64,000 nucleotides of DNA. Source: Candidatus Tumulicola sp. Its GTDB lineage: Bacteria > Vulcanimicrobiota > Vulcanimicrobiia > Vulcanimicrobiales > Vulcanimicrobiaceae. The stretch spans positions 744,001-808,000 of the forward strand of contig DASXDT010000006.1 of assembly GCA_036490475.1 (NCBI GenBank), in the 5' to 3' direction. Of the stretch, positions 15,347 to 25,614 are shown piece after piece; positions within the stretch are counted from its first letter, which is position 1, and each line of letters opens with the position of its first letter. Below the pieces are notes generated by a model that saw only the letters and a list, made by a program, of their open reading frames with translations, was not told the origin of the DNA and did not search any database. The translations under genes were made by a program, and so were the position numbers.

Positions 15347-18041
15347 CATTTCGAAATTGAGGCCGCTCCCTCCCATTCTGGGCGGCTTATCCGCTGATCT
15401 GCAGGCGTTTTTCGGCCCCCGACTACGCGAATATTCTGAACGACAGCGGCATACCAAGCCGAGGCCGACAAGGCCAAAAATCATCAACGACGCGATTTGG
15501 AAAACCGTTCGCCTGGAGCCGTGGGAAGGCATCATCCTCGACACATATCCGCTCCAACGGCTGCGAAGTGTTTGTCAGCTAGGACTAGCCCGACTCGTTT
15601 ATCCTGGAGCGGGTTATACGCGATTCGAACATAGTGTCGGAGTGCTTTATCAAACGCAACGAATGATCGATTCAATCAATCATAACGCTCGCTCAGAAGG
15701 TCGAGGTATCAATCCTCTACTTCCGCGCGATGAAGCTTTGCTACGATTAGCTGGGCTATTACACGATATCGGGCACGGTTTTTTAAGCCACGTTTCTGAA
15801 CGCGCAATGTCTCGGATATCCGCGCTTCCCCACAGCGGATCGGCCGAGGACGCGAGAGCCGAAGCGAGGGTTTATTTCTCCACTAGAAAGCTGCCCGCAT
15901 TCGCAGAGCTTCTAGCCAGCTTGATAATCCTATTGCCGGAGTTCACGGAAATCCTGGAACTCGCCAACATCCCAACCTGGCCTGATGCGGAGAACCTCGC
16001 AGATCACATTGCTCATTTAATCGTTGGTGGAAACTTGAATTCATCTCGTCCTTTCCTAGGCGAGATAATCTCAGGGGCCGTGGACGCGGACAAACTCGAT
16101 TATATGACACGTGATTGCGTTCTAGCGGGGTTACCAATGCCCGTCGATGTCGAGCGCCTACTCCAAAAGCTGCAAACCGTTGCAATATCAACAAGTAGCG
16201 AACAAGGCCGCCCCTGGGCCGAGTTCGCTGGCCTGCCGCCAAATCAGTCGATTTACATGATGGCCATGGACGAACGGGGCGGGATTGCTGCCGAAGAGCT
16301 CGTTGTCAGCCGCGTGCTCTTATATGACAAACTATATCATCACCAGAAGATTCGGGCTTTCGAAGGCCTCGCCGAAGCGGCACTTGATGTACTTATCGAC
16401 TGCGTTCCCACCTTCCAGTCTCCCGTAACGTATCTAGAACTGAGCGATGCCGATTTTTTGGAAGCAAAATGGCCGACGCAAGGTTGTACTGACAAAGACA
16501 AATTGGCTTTAGCTAAGGACTTGGTACGAAGAATTTCAGATCGGCACGACATCGCTCGGGCCATTGCCTTTGGTCCAAACTTGATCGACAGCGCGACCCC
16601 TGTGATGGTCTGGCGAAGATTGTTACCATTTGTAACGCGCGAACGCAATGCCAACACCACGAAGTTCAGATCACTTATTACGGAACGTGCCAAACAATAT
16701 CTCATCGCAGCCGGAAAAGCATCGTTATCCGACTCCCTTATTGAAGAACTGATAATTGTCGATTTACCGGATCCTCAGGGGATAACGGAAAAAACTCGTT
16801 TCCTCGTAGGAAACGAAAGCACCGGTGTGCGACTATATGCCGAAGTTGCTCGGGTGGATCGCTGGGCCGAGGCATACGAAGCTGACAAGAGCATTGGCTA
16901 CGTCTATTGTCCCCCTGAGCATGTGTACGCAGTTCACTTAGCCGCACGTTCGGTAATTAAGGACCTGTCGGGCGTCGAGATGGAAGATCGGCAACTGACG
17001 CTGACAAAGATGGACGCCAATAGGCTGAATGAATTTGCCGAAATCGTCCGCGGTCAAAATATCGATGTGCCAGCGGTTCATGTATCCGCCGGTTTAAAGC
17101 AGGACACTCCGATGGTTCTAGCTCATGATGTAGAAAAGACATATCAATCGGATATTGAATTCCTAGGCGAACAATTTCGAAGTTATGAACCGTTCGATGG
17201 TCCGCGCATAGACGCAGCGTACATCGTAAACTGGCTCGTGCAGTTTCCCCGTGATGATATTCCGTTGGTTATCCGGGTTCTACGCAACGTGCAATTTTGG
17301 ACGAGGCAAAGAGTAGCGGACGGTTTCAAAGTATTTTTCGAAGATTGCACCTGTACATCAATGCAGCTTCTAGCGCTTGGGGGACCGACGACAAGCGCAG
17401 GTCATCTCCAGTATTTGATGCACGATCTGCGCGATTTAACGATCGATCTGAAAATACTAGGCTCCCCTGGTGAAATCGATCCAGCAGTTCCGCTAGTTCT
17501 GTTTGACGATTTCATAGGCTCAGGTGGGCAAAGCCGCACCGCCGTTATGCAGTGGTACGACGCGCCGCCGAATGAATGGATCGTTCACGAAAGACACTTT
17601 GAGCCGCTTAGTCCGGACGTGCGCGCAAAAATTGAAGCATCTAACATCACCTGTTTATTTGTCGCCGGTCGTCGGCCGGGCCTGCGCGCATTGCGTGATA
17701 CAATGAAAGAATACACCGGGCTCGATGTGGCCGGATACATCGCTGAGCCCCGTGACTATGACTGTTTTAGATTAGTCTCCAATATTTTTGAACGCTCCGC
17801 AGACGCTTCTCGAGCGAGAGACATATTTTTCGACGCTGGAATGAAGGCTCTCGCTGATGAAGACTGGACTCCTGAAAAGAAGCGTGGACGAGCACTTGGA
17901 TACGGTAACAAAGCTGATCTCAATGTTTTTTATTACAACACGCCATCATCCACACTAAGCGCACTCTGGAGCGGCACAGTTCAAGCGGCCGACCCTTGGA
18001 TGCCGCTATTCAAACGCCGTCGCCGCCCGGCAATAGTCTGA
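15315..18041 (+). CDS. HD phosphohydrolase - phosphoribosyltransferase fusion (conflict-system type)
   Basis: 908 aa from TTG 15315; a start slightly downstream is possible. Residues 60-270 carry a SAMHD1/dNTPase-like HD domain with all metal ligands: H106 in RFEHSVGV, H150-D151 in LLHDIGHG, and D259 in VDADKLDYMTRD. A long linking region follows. Near residues 727-737, LVLFDDFIGSGGQS matches a PRPP-binding loop of type I phosphoribosyltransferases. The last 40 residues (GYGNKADLNVFYYNTPSSTL, then LW and PLFKRR) match the C-terminal pattern of the PRTase-CE family described from conflict systems. The known activities of these folds are removal of phosphates from (d)NTPs and PRPP-dependent transfer or sensing. 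Which one operates here is inference. The gene follows the 127-aa partner and faces tniQ, in the cargo slot beside the Tn7-like module. Confidence 0.8.
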   Translation: MWRTLVALRRDISKLRPLPPILGGLSADLQAFFGPRLREYSERQRHTKPRPTRPKIINDAIWKTVRLEPWEGIILDTYPLQRLRSVCQLGLARLVYPGAGYTRFEHSVGVLYQTQRMIDSINHNARSEGRGINPLLPRDEALLRLAGLLHDIGHGFLSHVSERAMSRISALPHSGSAEDARAEARVYFSTRKLPAFAELLASLIILLPEFTEILELANIPTWPDAENLADHIAHLIVGGNLNSSRPFLGEIISGAVDADKLDYMTRDCVLAGLPMPVDVERLLQKLQTVAISTSSEQGRPWAEFAGLPPNQSIYMMAMDERGGIAAEELVVSRVLLYDKLYHHQKIRAFEGLAEAALDVLIDCVPTFQSPVTYLELSDADFLEAKWPTQGCTDKDKLALAKDLVRRISDRHDIARAIAFGPNLIDSATPVMVWRRLLPFVTRERNANTTKFRSLITERAKQYLIAAGKASLSDSLIEELIIVDLPDPQGITEKTRFLVGNESTGVRLYAEVARVDRWAEAYEADKSIGYVYCPPEHVYAVHLAARSVIKDLSGVEMEDRQLTLTKMDANRLNEFAEIVRGQNIDVPAVHVSAGLKQDTPMVLAHDVEKTYQSDIEFLGEQFRSYEPFDGPRIDAAYIVNWLVQFPRDDIPLVIRVLRNVQFWTRQRVADGFKVFFEDCTCTSMQLLALGGPTTSAGHLQYLMHDLRDLTIDLKILGSPGEIDPAVPLVLFDDFIGSGGQSRTAVMQWYDAPPNEWIVHERHFEPLSPDVRAKIEASNITCLFVAGRRPGLRALRDTMKEYTGLDVAGYIAEPRDYDCFRLVSNIFERSADASRARDIFFDAGMKALADEDWTPEKKRGRALGYGNKADLNVFYYNTPSSTLSALWSGTVQAADPWMPLFKRRRRPAIV

Positions 18042-18085
18042 CGCTGCGTCTATGTTAAAGGTTCTTGCTAGGAAAGTCCATGTAG

Positions 18086-18931
18086 CTAGATCCTAAACAT
18101 TCGATCGATTGCTTGTAGATCGGCACCAGGTCTTTCGTACTTGCAAATTAACGTCATTAGGGTGCTACTGCGAGTCCGCACCCGTTGCCGGCCAAACCTG
18201 GCCTTACGGCTCCACGACGAAATAGTTCGATGCGTACCATGAAACAATGAGCTCGATACGTTGTTCATCAGGTAGTTATGCAAGTGTACCAATTCATCAG
18301 GTGCTGCCTTCGACGGACCTTGAAGGTCACCGCCACACGACGTACAAACGAATCGAAGCGCGATATTTTTGTGGGTGGGCGGCTGCTGGGTGCATATTCG
18401 AATCGGACGATCGCAAATATCGCAGGCATCTGAGAGATAGACTCCATGCCTCGGGCAAATGGTGGAAACCGCTAGACGCCACGCCTTTCTATAGTACGCA
18501 ACATGATCATCGAGAATGCAAAGGTGACAATACTGCAAGCCGTACGTTCGTCGCTTTCCAGAGCCGTTAGAGAGTGGCATTACCGCTATTTCCACCGGAT
18601 GCCGGGTCGACATAACGTCTTCCGTTAGGAAGGTCGTCTGAACTACCCGCTTAACGAGCACTCCGGTACCAATCGAGATTGCTTCGATAAGGCCTTGGGG
18701 CGCCTGCATATCGATGTCTCGAGTCCAGATCGGGCCGCCGAGAGCGGCTCGCGCAAAATTCGTGAGACTCATTCCGTGCCCAAGCGCGATGCGCGTAAGC
18801 CACGAAGAAAGCAGCTCGTCGGGTAATGGTGCCGGATGATACGGCCAGCGCACTGGAGCCGTTTCGAACGCTGCCCTACCCAGCATGCCGTCGCTTTCGC
18901 TGCGACGGGGTGACGTAATCGACTTTTTCAA
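18086..18931 (-). CDS. tniQ: TniQ/TnsD-family target-selection protein
   Basis: 281 aa from TTG 18931, or 266 aa from ATG 18886. The N-terminus PYHPAPLPDELLSSWLTRIA is the typical TniQ opening, and four Cys pairs follow: CHLC, the C-PRHG pair, CDIC, and CTSCGG. TniQ proteins bind the attachment site, or a CRISPR effector in CAST elements, and recruit TniB/TnsC. The length is well below TnsD and Tn5053 TniQ, so the C-terminal target-reading part is short. It is the last gene of the leftward tnsA-tniA-tniB-tniQ operon and overlaps tniB. It converges on the HD-PRTase gene, 44 bp away. Confidence 0.88.
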   Translation of the reverse strand: MKKSITSPRRSESDGMLGRAAFETAPVRWPYHPAPLPDELLSSWLTRIALGHGMSLTNFARAALGGPIWTRDIDMQAPQGLIEAISIGTGVLVKRVVQTTFLTEDVMSTRHPVEIAVMPLSNGSGKRRTYGLQYCHLCILDDHVAYYRKAWRLAVSTICPRHGVYLSDACDICDRPIRICTQQPPTHKNIALRFVCTSCGGDLQGPSKAAPDELVHLHNYLMNNVSSSLFHGTHRTISSWSRKARFGRQRVRTRSSTLMTLICKYERPGADLQAIDRMFRI

Positions 18932-19760
18932 TCAATTTCGCGTCTATACGTTCGCGCTTTGTCTCTACAGCGAGCACGGCTGCTCGAGTAAGCAATGTGG
19001 CGATTTCGCCGATTGTTCCTTCACTTTTCCCGAGAATCGTGGCTGCTAGTGTCGTCTCGACGAGATCGGAACGTTCGCGAAGTGGGAGCATCGCTTCGAA
19101 GCTCGCCAATAGCCGGAGAAATTCTTCATCGAACTTCCAGCGAGGGAGCAGTACTGGTTCGAAGCGATTCGCCAGTTGCGGATCCGATTGAAGCGCATGC
19201 AGCGCATCGCTCGTTCCTACGCCCACAATCGGAATTTGGAGTTCGTTTCCAAGATATTTGATAGTGTTGAGGAATACGCGCTGGCGCTGAAGGCTGCCGG
19301 CGATTATGTGGTGGATCTCGTCGATGACGAGCACCCTGATGCCGATCGCTTTGAAAAGTGTGAGTACCTGCAGCAATCGTTGCTCAGCATTGCTGCTTGG
19401 GCGCATTGGCGCGTACAACGTATGCAGTATCTCGCCATAGAAGCGCGTTTCGGTTGGGTTGCTTGGCGCCTGAACAACCAACACCGGAGCACTGATGGCG
19501 TCGATTGTGCGATTATCCGAAGGAGGATGCCGAAGCCGGAACTCGTTTACGATCTTGGTCTTACCATTGTTTGTTTCGCCGACGATGACCATGTTCGGCA
19601 TGCGATGCGTCTTGGGATGGTGTAATAGGTCTTCAAGTTTCTTGAGGAGGTCGCTCGCCCTGCTATATCCGATCCAACGGTCGCTTCGGATGTGCTGGAT
19701 ACGCTCCGCTTCCGTAAGCTCCAGCGCTTGACGCGCCCGCTCTTGCAGATGCTCGGTCAC
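18876..19760 (-). CDS. tniB: TniB/TnsC-family AAA+ transposition ATPase
   Basis: 294 aa. Walker A GETNNGKT (residues 61-68) and Walker B VLVIDEIHH (D147, E148) are intact, with a sensor-like GVGTSDAL after them. In Tn7-like transposition this AAA+ protein forms filaments on target DNA, links TniQ to the transposase and provides target immunity. The GTG start overlaps the tniA stop as GTGA, so the genes are translationally coupled. Its length is normal for TniB and shorter than Tn7 TnsC. Confidence 0.92.
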   Translation of the reverse strand: MTEHLQERARQALELTEAERIQHIRSDRWIGYSRASDLLKKLEDLLHHPKTHRMPNMVIVGETNNGKTKIVNEFRLRHPPSDNRTIDAISAPVLVVQAPSNPTETRFYGEILHTLYAPMRPSSNAEQRLLQVLTLFKAIGIRVLVIDEIHHIIAGSLQRQRVFLNTIKYLGNELQIPIVGVGTSDALHALQSDPQLANRFEPVLLPRWKFDEEFLRLLASFEAMLPLRERSDLVETTLAATILGKSEGTIGEIATLLTRAAVLAVETKRERIDAKLIEKVDYVTPSQRKRRHAG

Positions 19761-21610
19761 GTCTCGCGCAGGTCTTCAAAGGGTCGAATTTTACTGTAAT
19801 CAATTTTTTGGGCTAACGGGCTTGTATCAGTATCCGTTACGCGCGGCTTACTAATGCGCGCGTGTTCAAGACGCCGCTGCCGATTGCGTCGCACAGTCCG
19901 CGTTTCTTTCGCCGCTTCATCTTGGTAGGATCGTAGCCGCACGGCGGACTCCATGAGCGCCCCCTCATCAACCGATGCCCTTCCCTCACGCAGTAGCGCT
20001 GCCCGAGCCTCGCGCAGTTCCCAGATGCTTATGGCGGGAAATGCACTGTTACGATACGGAATTGCACAATAATGCTTAAGTTCCGGATCGAAGAAGTATA
20101 GGACGCTAATGTCCCTTGGGTCTCGACGAAAAAGGTACTTTCGGTTTCGCTCTTTCCCCGTCGAATGGATGTAAGGACGTAAGACGTCATGGTAATAATG
20201 AATATCGTCCGCCACGACGCCATACGGCTGAACGGTACGCTGCACGAACGGCATAAAGTCCAAGCGAAATTTGTCTTCGTCGACAACCTTTCGCGGCAGG
20301 CCAATGGCTGGTTTACTCGCGTCCCCTCGAAATCCATGTTCGTAGCGGTCAGCCGGGCTGGCCTTTATGGAAGTATGCAAACGTTGATGATAGCTGCCCG
20401 TAAAAAATTCGGCAATTGACTTCTCAAGCTCGGTGACAGTAAAAACGGCCTTCTGGCCGGAGTCATACTCGGCTTTCTGTTTCGGATTGGAAAATGTAGC
20501 TCCCAGCCAATTCTTGAGTTCAATGGCCACCGTTCCCATTAGGCGTTCAATATGCGCCCCGAAGTGTGGAACCTTGACGGGCCGGAACTCGAGATTGAAG
20601 CCATACTCCTGCGCGCAGCGATGTAGCATCTTACTATGAAACTCGCGACCGTTATCAGCATGCACCGTATGGGGAATCCCCCAGCATCGCCAGGTTGTGG
20701 AAAGACCCAGACCCGCGAGATACACGTCTTTTTGTAAGATACTGTTAACGAGGCACAATCCGACGGCTGCATCGCCCGGGGGGTCGAGCGAAAGATAGAA
20801 GCCGGTGACCATGCGACTGTAAACGTCAATCGCCAGTGTCAGCCAGGGACGTCCCAGCGGTCGACGGCTGATTTCGTCGACGCACTCAATATCAACTTTG
20901 GTGTGATCGATTTGAACGATCTGAAGCGGCCACTCGGCGGCGAACCGGCCGGGACGCGGCTCGAAACGATCCGCGGCTTTCTTTTTATTTGCGCGGCGTC
21001 GCAAACGAACTTCTTCGGTAATGGTCAAGATGCGCCGCCGCACCGTCGTTAAATGCGGGGCTTGAATGCCTGCGGTCGCGCATCGCTGCATTACCGTTTT
21101 AGTGGTAGCTTGAATCGAAGGCTGCTGTTCCTGAAGATACGTGTCGTCGATTGTCGCCGTCAGAATTGCCTCAACGGCACTCTCTAAGCGACTCTTACCA
21201 CGGCCGCCGGTCGGCTTATGTGGCAGTAGCCCGGAAATTTTGCCCACCGACTCATAATCGGCGATCCAGCGGTACATCGTCGTGACATGAACGCCAGCGC
21301 CCGCAGCGACACGCTCGACATCTGCCCGCCGCCGCCCAGTCTCGGTGAGGATCTGTTGCACGTACGAAAACCGGCGCTGCGCTTCTTGCCAATCTGCATC
21401 GTTAACTAAGGCCAGTTCGACGTCATCGCTTTTTTCGGTTGATTCAGATCTGACGGGAAGCATGTCGGCAATAAACAAGCGTTGGCATTTGCCGGTTTGA
21501 GGATCCTCGGCGAGTACGCTTTCAACGTCAATGTAGCTGATAACCAGGTACCGGTGCCCCTTGACCATTACCTCGCTCCCAGGGGCGATCGTGAGTGTGG
21601 CTAGAGCCAT
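19757..21610 (-). CDS. tniA: TniA/TnsB-family DDE transposase
   Basis: 617 aa. N-terminal HTH regions (about 85-200, including GVHVTTMYRWI) for end binding are followed by a retroviral-integrase-like core. The catalytic triad is D235 (VQIDHTK), D319 (VHADNGREFH) and E355 (HIERLMGT). A Mu-type beta-barrel domain lies at about 440-530, and the basic tail after 560 is the part that usually contacts TnsC. It carries out 3' strand cleavage and joining at the element ends. The first 10 nt overlap tnsA. The gene looks intact. Confidence 0.93.
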   Translation of the reverse strand: MALATLTIAPGSEVMVKGHRYLVISYIDVESVLAEDPQTGKCQRLFIADMLPVRSESTEKSDDVELALVNDADWQEAQRRFSYVQQILTETGRRRADVERVAAGAGVHVTTMYRWIADYESVGKISGLLPHKPTGGRGKSRLESAVEAILTATIDDTYLQEQQPSIQATTKTVMQRCATAGIQAPHLTTVRRRILTITEEVRLRRRANKKKAADRFEPRPGRFAAEWPLQIVQIDHTKVDIECVDEISRRPLGRPWLTLAIDVYSRMVTGFYLSLDPPGDAAVGLCLVNSILQKDVYLAGLGLSTTWRCWGIPHTVHADNGREFHSKMLHRCAQEYGFNLEFRPVKVPHFGAHIERLMGTVAIELKNWLGATFSNPKQKAEYDSGQKAVFTVTELEKSIAEFFTGSYHQRLHTSIKASPADRYEHGFRGDASKPAIGLPRKVVDEDKFRLDFMPFVQRTVQPYGVVADDIHYYHDVLRPYIHSTGKERNRKYLFRRDPRDISVLYFFDPELKHYCAIPYRNSAFPAISIWELREARAALLREGRASVDEGALMESAVRLRSYQDEAAKETRTVRRNRQRRLEHARISKPRVTDTDTSPLAQKIDYSKIRPFEDLRET

Positions 21611-22344
21611 AGCCGACTCGCCATCGTGAGCGGCTGATCCAAATCGACGCTAATCCGTCGCGTTCCGACCAAGTTCCAAAGGGTGGGGACGAGCTGGGCT
21701 TGATTTCCGACGTCGAGATAGATAGAGGCCAACAGGCCATCGGCGGTCGCCTCTCGGAGCTCATTGAGACTGTCGAGCAGCACTGCCGCGTCGTCCTGAT
21801 TGGGAGCGTACCGCACGTACGGGAGCAGAAAGCGAGCATTGGAGAGGTACGTGGTTCGTATATGGCGGTCAGTGATGATCTGGAACTCCCAGCCGTGTTC
21901 CTTGGCGTACCTGCTGGCCGCAAGCAAGGCTGGTTTGAAGTCTCGCCATTTTGCGCGTAGTTCGGCATCGTATTTCACCTGATAGAGGCGAGACCGCTGA
22001 CCCGGCAGCCGCTCCTGGTCGAAATGGACGAGGAAGTCCGGGACGTGATAATGACGGCGACCGTCCCGGCCACGGAAGGCGATACGGACCGGCTGCTCGT
22101 CATAATCGTGGACCGTGGGATCGAATTCCACCAGCGTGATGAAGTCGCGCTCGAGGGTCGATTCGAAAGCATGACTACGGCCAGTTTTATGGCTTGCATG
22201 ATGGCCCGTGACGCTCATTCGGTTCGGCGGAACCTGCCGTACACTCACGTCATCTTTACCTTCCCAGAACTGGTAGCTCCGACTTAGCACGAATTTCGAA
22301 CTAGTCGCGCCAACTCCCCTTCTTGGTCGCGTCGACTTAGACAT
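21601..22344 (-). CDS. tnsA: TnsA-like endonuclease
   Basis: 247 aa. The restriction-enzyme-like TnsA core is visible: E61/E65 in FESTLERDF, D103 in HVPDFLVHF, and Q122-x-K124 in YQVKYD. In Tn7, TnsA cuts the 5' strands at the transposon ends so that the element moves by cut-and-paste. Its presence next to a TnsB-type transposase separates this element from Tn5053-like and type V-K elements, which lack TnsA and form cointegrates. It is the first gene of the operon and lies nearest the element end, as in Tn7. Confidence 0.9.
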   Translation of the reverse strand: MSKSTRPRRGVGATSSKFVLSRSYQFWEGKDDVSVRQVPPNRMSVTGHHASHKTGRSHAFESTLERDFITLVEFDPTVHDYDEQPVRIAFRGRDGRRHYHVPDFLVHFDQERLPGQRSRLYQVKYDAELRAKWRDFKPALLAASRYAKEHGWEFQIITDRHIRTTYLSNARFLLPYVRYAPNQDDAAVLLDSLNELREATADGLLASIYLDVGNQAQLVPTLWNLVGTRRISVDLDQPLTMASRLWL

Positions 22345-23472
<1,128 letters not shown>

Positions 23473-23479
23473 GCGCCCG

Positions 23480-24418
23480 CTAGGGATAGGTCGACGATGA
23501 GGCTGCGGGCTTCTCGGACGTGAGCGTCAGCGACGACGAGTTCACCGAGTAGTTGCCCGCGGCGACCAGATGATTCGGCTGCGCACAGATGACGCTGCTG
23601 TTCGGGCCGTAGATCACGACGAGGTTCGGCGGTCCGCACGGCGTCTGCGTTAGTTGATAGCTCTGGAGCAATTTCGCTCCGGGGCTGCTGGTTTGAACTT
23701 GATACGACGCAACGGCTGCGTTGTTCGCAGCCACGACCGAACCGTAAGCCGCTGCAGTCACCGCTCCGACCGCGAACGGACCCCAAAAGCCGCCGCCGTA
23801 GTAATACGGCGCGGGGTACCATGCAACGCCTGCGTTCCATCCCCACGCAGGATAGTGGTAGTAGACCGGATTGCCGACCACGGCTCCGTGATATACGTAG
23901 CCATTATTCGCGTACGTGCTCGTGTGGTACGTCTGGCCGTAGGCGTTGGTTGCGGTGCCGGAGCCGCTATACGTATGGTTGTAGGCGTTACCGGTTCCAG
24001 AGTTGCTGTAGGAGCCGTATTGATTGCTGCCGCTGCCGCTGTGGTAGACACTACCGTTCTGCGTGTTGCCGTTGGTGGCGCTATGCTGGCTACCGTACGC
24101 GGTCGACGTGCTGCTGTTGTGATTGAAATTTCCGGTCGAGGTATTGTAACCGCCGTTGGTCGTCCGATTGTAATCGCCGTTCGAAGCCGTCGTCGTTCGA
24201 TGATAGCTGTCGCCGCTATTTGTAACGGTCGTGGAACGACTCGTGCCGGCCGGTCCGGTGCTCGAGTGCGTGCCGGTGTCGCCGTGGAAATCCCAGCCTC
24301 CGCCGCCGCGGCCTCCACCACCGCCGCCGCCGCGTCCCCCTGCGATCGCACCGGCTTCGGCAAGAACGAGCAGAGCCGAGCAAACGATAAGGATGCGCGA
24401 AAAATATGTTGTGTTCAC
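23480..24418 (-). CDS. Secreted Gly/Ser/Asn/Tyr-rich low-complexity protein
   Basis: 312 aa. The signal peptide ends near residue 24. It is followed by a run of glycines (GRGGGGGGGRGGGG), then about 120 residues rich in T, S, N, G and Y without hydrophobic core, then a Tyr/Trp/Gly segment (YHYPAWGWNAGVAWYP) and a short ordered C-terminus with two Cys. It is probably a cell-surface or matrix component; no enzyme motif is present. The GTG start overlaps the stop of the preceding gene (GTGA), so it is the third gene of an operon starting at 25535. Confidence 0.65.
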   Translation of the reverse strand: MNTTYFSRILIVCSALLVLAEAGAIAGGRGGGGGGGRGGGGWDFHGDTGTHSSTGPAGTSRSTTVTNSGDSYHRTTTASNGDYNRTTNGGYNTSTGNFNHNSSTSTAYGSQHSATNGNTQNGSVYHSGSGSNQYGSYSNSGTGNAYNHTYSGSGTATNAYGQTYHTSTYANNGYVYHGAVVGNPVYYHYPAWGWNAGVAWYPAPYYYGGGFWGPFAVGAVTAAAYGSVVAANNAAVASYQVQTSSPGAKLLQSYQLTQTPCGPPNLVVIYGPNSSVICAQPNHLVAAGNYSVNSSSLTLTSEKPAASSSTYP

Positions 24419-24876
24419 TTGGTCATCCGATCAACCGTTCCGGTCAGCGAGAAATAGGTTCCCCGTTTCGTCGTCGCGGATACGAGTACGCCGTGCGGGG
24501 CGAGCCGGGCCGAGGTCATGGAAAGGGGTTGGCTCGACGTGGTCGGATTCAACCAAACCGTACCCGACTTGAGCATAATGCGAACTTTGTGGCCACCCTG
24601 ATACAACGTTGCGTCGTACGGCAAACATTCGACGAGCTCGGCGACCTTCGTGCATGCGGCCTTTCCGATAACGAGCGTACCGACGCCGTCGGAAGTCGTC
24701 ACTTCCATTTGTTGGTCGCGAATCGCGATCACGACGTTCTTGTACACCTTCGTCGTACCGTCGCTCTGTTGAACGGTAGCCGTTCCGGTGGCGTTTGCCG
24801 CGCACGGCAAGAGGATGAAAGCGAACCCTAGAGTGATCGCCGTCGATATAGAACGCGTCATGTTACGAACTTTCAT
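24415..24876 (-). CDS. Secreted protein of unknown function
   Basis: 153 aa. The ATG at 24876 overlaps the previous stop as ATGA; a second ATG at 24861 is also possible. The signal peptide is cleaved near ANA. The mature part is a small beta-rich domain of repeated strands (GTATVQQSDGTTKVYKNVVI, VTTSDGVGTLVIGKAACTKV) with two cysteines. No family is recognised. It is the middle gene of a three-gene secreted-protein operon. Confidence 0.65.
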   Translation of the reverse strand: MKVRNMTRSISTAITLGFAFILLPCAANATGTATVQQSDGTTKVYKNVVIAIRDQQMEVTTSDGVGTLVIGKAACTKVAELVECLPYDATLYQGGHKVRIMLKSGTVWLNPTTSSQPLSMTSARLAPHGVLVSATTKRGTYFSLTGTVDRMTK

Positions 24877-25535
24877 TGAGCCGGCGCGATCGTCCACGAA
24901 CTGCTGTACTGCTTCTCCCGGCCGAGCCGCCCGACGTGAACCACGATCGTGACGTTGCTCGACGCCGAGGCGATCGTGAAATCTGCTCCCAGGGCGATGT
25001 TCGTCGTGGCGTTGACGTTGGTTGGAAACTGGCGCACTCCGGGCTGAATCTTGGTCGAACCCGAACCGCTGCCGGAGATCGTCGCATGCGTGTGAGAGGC
25101 TTGTAACGACCGCATCAGCATCGACACGTTGACGGTGTCGCTGTCGATGGGAACCGGGAGGTTGACCGACCACGTCGCGTTCGCCGACAACGGCTGCGGC
25201 GCGCTCTTGAGGAGGAGCCCGATCTGCGCGAACGGCTTAAGCACGTCCTTGAGCTGCGGCGGTACGTTTAACGTGCCGTTTGCGCCGGCGGAAATCGTTT
25301 GGCCCGGCGCGCCGTCGACGCTCACGCTAAACGATGTCGGCGTCGAGTGCGTAAACTTGATGTAGTGGCTCGCGCTTTGCGGGCCGCTTTGCGTTACGGA
25401 CTGCGACGTAACGTGATACGTCATCGTGCGCCCGACCGGAATCGCAGCCAACGCCGAGCCTGCCGCCGCCGGCAACGGTGCGGTAACTGCCGCGACGAGT
25501 AGCCCCGCCGACGCAAAAGCAACGACTGACTTCAT
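24873..25535 (-). CDS. Secreted or envelope protein of unknown function
   Basis: 220 aa with an Ala-rich signal peptide (to about residue 26). The mature part is beta-rich and Ser/Thr-rich: TYHVTSQSVTQSG, SFSVSVDG, then a helix QLKDVLKPFAQIGLLL and repeated VNVS/TNIA strands. The pattern is that of a surface beta-sandwich, but no family is recognised. It is first in an operon with the next two genes, linked by 4-nt overlaps. Confidence 0.65.
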   Translation of the reverse strand: MKSVVAFASAGLLVAAVTAPLPAAAGSALAAIPVGRTMTYHVTSQSVTQSGPQSASHYIKFTHSTPTSFSVSVDGAPGQTISAGANGTLNVPPQLKDVLKPFAQIGLLLKSAPQPLSANATWSVNLPVPIDSDTVNVSMLMRSLQASHTHATISGSGSGSTKIQPGVRQFPTNVNATTNIALGADFTIASASSNVTIVVHVGRLGREKQYSSSWTIAPAQ

Positions 25536-25614
25536 ATGGTCTCCCCTATTGTTTGCTTAGGCACATCATAAGGCCCCGGATGGGCTATCGCCTATCCTGA
25601 AAGCGAAAGTGCGT

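Noticed and set aside
18086-22344. CRISPR-associated transposon
   Set aside because: TniQ and a Tn7-like core are present, but I found no Cas12k or Cascade gene and no direct-repeat array on either strand in the window.
23654-24457. 267-aa and other long plus-strand frames opposite the Gly-rich protein
   Set aside because: They are antisense to a repetitive secreted protein with a convincing signal peptide and GTGA coupling; their Val/Arg/Ala-rich translation is a codon-bias shadow.
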